From: Flavobacteriaceae bacterium
GTDB taxonomy: Bacteria > Bacteroidota > Bacteroidia > Flavobacteriales > Flavobacteriaceae
Direction of reading: 5' to 3'
NCBI GenBank assembly: GCA_002693605.1
Contig: NZQO01000040.1
Location: forward strand, 1 to 10,765
Length of the DNA: 10,765 bases
Below are positions 7,334 through 10,765 of the stretch, piece by piece. Position numbers and translations under genes: made by a program. The notes under the pieces were generated by a model, which searched no databases, was not told where the DNA came from, and was given only the letters and a program-made list of their open reading frames with translations. Position 1 is the first letter of the stretch; each line of letters begins with the position of its first letter.

Positions 7334-7364
7334 CAAAAGTACATTTTTTAGCCCTGTTAACAAA
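7334..7364 (-). promoter_or_regulatory. Flavobacterial-type sigma-A promoter for trhO
   Basis: Read on the minus strand, a -33 element TTTG (7361-7364) is followed by a 19-nt spacer and a perfect -7 element TACTTTTG (7334-7341). This fits the Bacteroidota consensus TTTG-N19-TAnnTTTG exactly. The -7 box lies about 46 nt upstream of the trhO ATG. Confidence 0.75.
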
Positions 7365-7381
7365 AAAGGCCGATTCGCATT

Positions 7382-7400
7382 TTTTGCCGTTGTGGCAAAA
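7382..7400. repeat. Inverted repeat upstream of recA, candidate operator
   Basis: TTTTGCC (7382-7388) and GGCAAAA (7394-7400) form a perfect 7-bp inverted repeat with a 5-nt centre GTTGT. The centre contains the TTG proposed as the recA -33 element, so a dimeric protein bound here would cover the promoter. I do not recognise it as a known SOS/LexA box. Confidence 0.5.
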
Positions 7401-7420
7401 CGGAAGATTTGGTACCTTAG
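7390..7420 (+). promoter_or_regulatory. Probable recA promoter
   Basis: A TTG at 7390-7392, a 20-nt spacer and TACCTTAG at 7413-7420 match the flavobacterial TTG-N17-23-TAnnTTTG pattern with one mismatch in the -7 box. The -7 box lies 30 nt ahead of the recA ATG. Confidence 0.5.
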
Positions 7421-7450
7421 CCTACTTAGTATTTTCAGAAAAACAGAACT

Positions 7451-8458
7451 ATGAGCAAAGATCAAGAAGCAAAGTTAAAAGCACTCAAGCTTACCTTAGA
7501 TAAACTGGACAAAACCTACGGAAAGGGGACCGTGATGAAGATGGGCGATAGCGCCGTTCAGGAAGTAGACGTAATCCCCACGGGGTCGTTGGGCCTCGAT
7601 GTGGCCTTGGGTGTAGGGGGCTATCCGCGCGGCCGAATCATCGAAATTTACGGCCCGGAATCTTCGGGGAAAACAACCTTGACATTGCACGCCATTGCCG
7701 AGGCACAAAAAAAAGGGGGCATCGCCGCCTTTATCGATGCAGAGCACGCCTTTGACCGTTACTATGCCGAAAAATTGGGCGTAGACATTGAAAATTTAAT
7801 TATCTCGCAGCCCGATAACGGCGAGCAGGCACTCGAGATAGCCGACAACTTGATACGCAGTGGTGCGATTGATATTATCGTAGTCGACTCGGTCGCGGCC
7901 TTGACGCCCAAGAGCGAGATTGAGGGGGAAATGGGTGACAGCAAGATGGGACTGCACGCGCGCCTCATGTCACAAGCCCTCAGGAAGCTCACCGGGTCTA
8001 TCAGCAAAACCAACTGTACGGTTATTTTCATAAACCAGTTACGCGAGAAGATAGGCGTTATGTTCGGGAACCCAGAGACCACCACCGGTGGTAACGCCCT
8101 GAAATTCTACTGCTCGGTGCGTCTGGACATTCGCCGTTCTACCCAAATTAAGGACAGCAACAGCGAGGTACAAGGAAACAAGACCCGGGTAAAGGTGGTT
8201 AAGAATAAGGTGGCACCACCCTTCAAGACGGCCGAGTTCGATATTATGTACGGCAAGGGCATAAGCAAGGTGGGCGAGGTTATCGATCTCGGGGTAGACT
8301 TCGAGATTATCAAAAAGGCCGGTTCATGGTTCAGCTACGACGACACTAAGCTGGGCCAGGGCCGTGATGCCGTAAAGGCACTGCTCGTAGATAACCCTGA
8401 GTTGATGGAAGAACTCGAGCAAAAAATAAAGGATGCCATAGCAGCGCTAAGCGAATAA
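7451..8458 (+). CDS. recA: Recombinase RecA
   Basis: This 335-residue protein forms the ATP-dependent filament on single-stranded DNA that performs homologous pairing and strand exchange in recombinational repair. Walker A is GPESSGKTT (68-76), the catalytic-base region is DAEHAFD (Glu98), and Walker B is IIVVD (142-146). Loop 1 contains [20 protein letters not shown], and loop 2 carries [21 protein letters not shown]. The typical GSWFSY (around 290-295) follows in the C-terminal domain. The acidic C-terminal tail is short compared with E. coli RecA, as is usual in Bacteroidota. The ATG at 7451 gives the expected N-terminus, and the leader is A-rich with no Shine-Dalgarno sequence. It is transcribed alone between a promoter at about 7390-7420 and a terminator at about 8491-8527. 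No lexA or recX neighbour is visible. Confidence 0.99.
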   Translation: MSKDQEAKLKALKLTLDKLDKTYGKGTVMKMGDSAVQEVDVIPTGSLGLDVALGVGGYPRGRIIEIYGPESSGKTTLTLHAIAEAQKKGGIAAFIDAEHAFDRYYAEKLGVDIENLIISQPDNGEQALEIADNLIRSGAIDIIVVDSVAALTPKSEIEGEMGDSKMGLHARLMSQALRKLTGSISKTNCTVIFINQLREKIGVMFGNPETTTGGNALKFYCSVRLDIRRSTQIKDSNSEVQGNKTRVKVVKNKVAPPFKTAEFDIMYGKGISKVGEVIDLGVDFEIIKKAGSWFSYDDTKLGQGRDAVKALLVDNPELMEELEQKIKDAIAALSE

Positions 8459-8490
8459 AATTTTCCCTTACCAGACGCAACCATTTTACG

Positions 8491-8527
8491 TTAAGGCATC
8501 TACTCTATGTGGTGCCTTAATTATTTT
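8491..8527 (+). terminator. Terminator after recA
   Basis: TTAAGGCA (8491-8498) pairs with TGCCTTAA (8513-8520). The stem extends inward by about four more pairs with a one-base bulge, leaving a 5-nt loop TCTAT. The + strand continues TTATTTT. This separates recA transcription from the sigma-factor pair. Confidence 0.75.
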
Positions 8528-8579
8528 GAAGGATTTCGTAACAATCAAATAACCCTCTAATAATTTCGGACCTACAACT

Positions 8580-9113
8580 TTGACATTAAGCGAGCTCATC
8601 ATACAATGTAAGCGGCAGGACGTTAAGGCACAGGCAGCGCTGTACGAGCGGTACTCCGGCACCCTGTTTTCGATCTGTTTGCGGTATTCGCCCAATTATG
8701 TCGAGGCCGAGGATAACTTGCAAGATGCGTTCATTACGATCTTTAGGAAAATAAACCAGTTTAAGGACAAAGGTTCCTTTGAAGGGTGGATGAAGCGGAT
8801 TACCGTGAATACCGTACTTCAAAAATACCGCAGCCAAAAAGTGTATGACCTCAAGGACGAGGGGCAATTGGAAGCGGAAGAGGAGCCTACCGTAGAGAGC
8901 GATGGCGTTCCGTTAAGCTTTTTGCTCAAAATAATCCAGGAACTGCCAGATAGGTACCGGTTGGTGTTTACCATGTACGTGATGGACGGCTATTCGCACA
9001 AAGACATTGGCGAACTGTTAGGAATTAGCGATGGCACGTCTAAATCGAACCTGGCAAGGGCCCGCAACATTCTAAAGAACAAGATAGACGCCTATAACGC
9101 GGAAAAAGAATAA
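8580..9113 (+). CDS. RNA polymerase sigma factor, sigma-70 family (ECF-like), TTG start
   Basis: This 177-residue two-domain sigma factor would direct RNA polymerase to a dedicated regulon. Region 2 spans about 18-85 and holds AEDNLQDAFITIF and GSFEGWMKRITVNTVLQKYR. An acidic linker (about 92-110) follows, then region 4 (about 112-170) with ELPDRYRLVFTMYVMDGYSHKDIGELLGIS and the DNA-recognition helix TSKSNLARAR. The start is TTG at 8580-8582: no ATG or GTG lies between the in-frame stop at 8550-8552 and region 2, and MTLSELI matches the usual MTLEELI N-terminus of relatives. The stop is 7 nt before the next gene, a membrane protein with an anti-sigma-like N-terminus, so the two form a probable operon and regulatory pair. 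Targets are unknown. I found no clear promoter in the 60 nt between the recA terminator and the start. Confidence 0.93.
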   Translation: MTLSELIIQCKRQDVKAQAALYERYSGTLFSICLRYSPNYVEAEDNLQDAFITIFRKINQFKDKGSFEGWMKRITVNTVLQKYRSQKVYDLKDEGQLEAEEEPTVESDGVPLSFLLKIIQELPDRYRLVFTMYVMDGYSHKDIGELLGISDGTSKSNLARARNILKNKIDAYNAEKE

Positions 9114-9120
9114 ATACCCA

Positions 9121-10602
9121 ATGAAAGAAAAAAAGCACATAGACGAGCTTTTTAAGGAGCGGTTCGAAACATACGAGCCTGCACCGTCCCCGCGCGTTTG
9201 GGAATCGATAGAGGCGCAACTTTCCCGCGATAAGCGAGAGCGAAAAGTAGTGCCCCTATGGTGGAAAGTGGCCGGCGTTGCCGCATTGCTCGCGCTCTTG
9301 GTAACTATAGGAAATTCGTTGTTGACCAGTGATAGTCCCGATTCAGAAATTGTAACTACCGAACCAACAGAATCGCAGCGTCAAAATGACGGCGCCGTTG
9401 AGGAGCCTAGAGAGCGTGTTTCAAAGCCCGCGCCGATAGCTTCGGAAGAAGTCCCGAAACTAACCCATGACGATGATCGCGACAATGGAACTTCATCAGT
9501 GAAATCGGCCTCAATCCCTTCCCAAACGGATAATTCTTCGAATGGTGCTACCCAGGGAATTATTGCTTCCGAAGAAAAAAATATAAAAGGAAAAAATTTG
9601 CCAACCCCACAACAGGCAACCCAAGGACAACAACGCGATGCCGGGAGGTTTGTAGACCCAATTGAAAAAAAGCAGATTTTGAATCAACGCGAGGTGATTG
9701 CCGTTTCGCCCCAAGATGAAAAAGCCGGACAGGCAGATAAAAACAGATCTGTTGAACAAAAGTCCGCGGAAACCATCAAAGAGTCCATTCCCACTGAAAC
9801 GACCGCAAAACCTTCCCTACTCGAGGAAGTTGCCAAGAACGAAGCCGAAAGTACCTTAGCAACTACCGCCTCCCCTACCGACAAATGGAGCGTGGCACCT
9901 ACCGTGGGGCCGGTATACTATAGTAGCCTTGACAATGGCTCGTCGATTGACCCCACTTTTGCCGACAATGCACAAGAGGGCGAGGTCAACTTCAGCTATG
10001 GAGTACAGGTAAGCTACAACATAAACAATAGATTGAGCGTACGTTCCGGAATTGCGAACGTGGCCTTGAGTTACCGCACCGGAGGTATTGAAGTTGGTTC
10101 AGGTCCTGTTAGTGCAGCACTTAAAACTGTCGATTACGGAAGCAGGAATGTGGTAGTTACTGCTTTTGACAAGGGTACACTATCGCAAAACACTATGGAA
10201 GGCAATCCTTTTGAGAACGTAACCCCAAAGGCTACGGGCGGGAATGCCCAACTGGTACAAAACATCAATTACTTTGAAGTGCCCCTAGAGCTTAAATACG
10301 CCGTCCTGGACACCAAAGTAGGAATTAATGTTATTGGGGGTATGAGCACGCTCTTGTTGGGCAATAATGAGATCGCCATTGAATCGAACAACTTCAATAC
10401 CGTATTGGGAGAGGCGAATAATTTAAACGAGGTAAGTTTTACCACCAACGTAGGTTTGGGGGTAGACTATAAGATAACCAAGAATTTGTTGTTTAATATT
10501 GAGCCTATTTTTAAGTACCAACTCAATCCGTATACAGATTCGTCTGTAAACTTTAGACCTTATTATTTTGGGGTGTACAGCGGACTGAATTTTAAATTTT
10601 AG
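9121..10602 (+). CDS. Putative dual membrane-spanning anti-sigma factor with C-terminal outer-membrane beta-barrel
   Basis: This 493-residue protein has four parts in order. A cytosolic N-terminus (1-45) contains HIDELFKERFETYEP and SPRVWESIEAQL, resembling the short anti-sigma-type segments seen beside Bacteroidota sigma factors. A single hydrophobic helix follows (about 46-68, starting LWWKVAGVAALLALL) with positive charges before it and no signal-peptidase or lipobox site. A linker of about 185 residues (70-254), rich in Ser, Thr, Glu, Lys, Gln and Asn and poor in hydrophobics, is probably disordered in the periplasm. Residues 255-493 show alternating beta strands (WSVAPTVGPVYYSS, VNFSYGVQVSYNI, LSVRSGIANVALSY, YFEVPLELKYAV, VSFTTNVGLGVDY) and end GVYSGLNFKF. 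The terminal Phe and strand pattern fit an outer-membrane barrel. It follows the sigma gene by 7 nt. The inferred role is to hold that sigma factor inactive and release it on an outer-membrane signal. An ordinary PorT/OmpA-like annotation would miss the N-terminal half. Confidence 0.82.
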   Translation: MKEKKHIDELFKERFETYEPAPSPRVWESIEAQLSRDKRERKVVPLWWKVAGVAALLALLVTIGNSLLTSDSPDSEIVTTEPTESQRQNDGAVEEPRERVSKPAPIASEEVPKLTHDDDRDNGTSSVKSASIPSQTDNSSNGATQGIIASEEKNIKGKNLPTPQQATQGQQRDAGRFVDPIEKKQILNQREVIAVSPQDEKAGQADKNRSVEQKSAETIKESIPTETTAKPSLLEEVAKNEAESTLATTASPTDKWSVAPTVGPVYYSSLDNGSSIDPTFADNAQEGEVNFSYGVQVSYNINNRLSVRSGIANVALSYRTGGIEVGSGPVSAALKTVDYGSRNVVVTAFDKGTLSQNTMEGNPFENVTPKATGGNAQLVQNINYFEVPLELKYAVLDTKVGINVIGGMSTLLLGNNEIAIESNNFNTVLGEANNLNEVSFTTNVGLGVDYKITKNLLFNIEPIFKYQLNPYTDSSVNFRPYYFGVYSGLNFKF

Positions 10603-10651
10603 GTTAGTTTTTAGTTGGTTAGGTTTGGGTAATACCGAACTTCATTAAGAG

Positions 10652-10684
10652 AAAAACCGTTCTTCGCCATAGGACGGTTTTTTT
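10652..10684. terminator. Bidirectional terminator between convergent genes
   Basis: AAAAACCGT (10652-10660) pairs with ACGGTTTTT (10674-10682), extended inward by TCT/AGG with one wobble pair around a 7-nt loop. T runs follow the stem on both strands. It ends the sigma/anti-sigma operon on the + strand and also the minus-strand gene entering from the right edge, whose stop codon overlaps it. Confidence 0.88.
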
Positions 10685-10765
10685 ATACGGAAGGATTGCA
10701 CAACTCCTCGAGAATTATGGCCCGCGTTTGGTTTTTCAGCATCCGCTTATCTTCAGGTTCCAATA
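10683..10765 (-). CDS. Unidentified protein, C-terminal 26 residues (5' end outside the window)
   Basis: On the minus strand one frame is open from the window edge to a TAA at 10683-10685. It encodes a tail beginning LEPEDKRMLKNQ and ending LEELCNPSV. The other two minus-strand frames close within about 15 nt of the edge in the part read. The stop codon sits inside the A/T flank of the bidirectional terminator, which is what a convergent gene end would look like. The fragment is too short to assign a family. Confidence 0.5.
   Translation of the reverse strand, partial: LEPEDKRMLKNQTRAIILEELCNPSV

Noticed and set aside
7365..7420. A LexA/SOS box upstream of recA
   Set aside because: The inverted repeat present (TTTTGCC/GGCAAAA) does not match the CTGT-N8-ACAG or GAAC-N4-GTTC types, so it is reported only as an unassigned palindrome.
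9330..9880. Low-complexity stretch considered as a frameshift or a repeat array
   Set aside because: The frame stays open, the composition is Ser/Thr/Glu/Lys/Gln-rich without periodic units, and a disordered periplasmic linker explains it.

Overview
The window reads as chromosome of a marine-type Flavobacteriaceae bacterium (phylum Bacteroidota, for example the Maribacter/Zobellia/Muricauda group). This is inferred from a gliding-motility lipoprotein (GldH), a Bacteroidota-style PSP1/RicT protein, AT-rich leaders without Shine-Dalgarno sequences, and a promoter of the flavobacterial type TTTG-N19-TAnnTTTG. Base composition looks even and there is no mobile element, CRISPR array, tRNA or rRNA. 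This looks like a core-genome region.

Layout: (1) The 3' end of an oligopeptide/dipeptide ABC transporter ATPase gene (+ strand, 1-254), followed by a stem-loop terminator and about 290 nt without a convincing gene, holding one palindromic hairpin. (2) A minus-strand operon scoA-scoB for succinyl-CoA:3-ketoacid CoA-transferase, translationally coupled through TAATG and closed by a terminator at 597-616. (3) A minus-strand operon ricT/PSP1 - gldH - class A PBP (PBP1A), with an 8-nt overlap and then a 2-nt gap, closed by a strong terminator at 2115-2137. (4) trhO (tRNA U34 hydroxylase, minus) and recA (plus), divergently transcribed from a 162-nt region with a near-perfect promoter for trhO and an inverted repeat overlapping the probable recA -33 element. 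(5) Downstream of a recA terminator, an ECF-like sigma factor (TTG start) lies 7 nt ahead of a 493-residue protein. (6) At the right edge, a convergent minus-strand gene enters the window and shares a bidirectional terminator with the 493-residue protein.

The most interesting module is 8580-10602. The 493-residue protein has no cleavable signal peptide. It begins with a short acidic/amphipathic cytosolic segment, crosses the inner membrane once (residues about 46-68), has about 185 residues of low-complexity polar linker, and ends in a predicted outer-membrane beta-barrel (about 255-493) finishing in a terminal Phe. One polypeptide could therefore link the outer membrane to a cytoplasmic sigma factor without a separate TonB relay or protease scaffold. 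This matches the architecture of dual membrane-spanning anti-sigma factors that I recall being described in Bacteroides, so the concept is probably not new. The ligand, regulon and flavobacterial role of this copy are unknown.

The other genes are housekeeping: ketone-body/acetoacetate activation, peptidoglycan synthesis, gliding, tRNA wobble modification and recombination.
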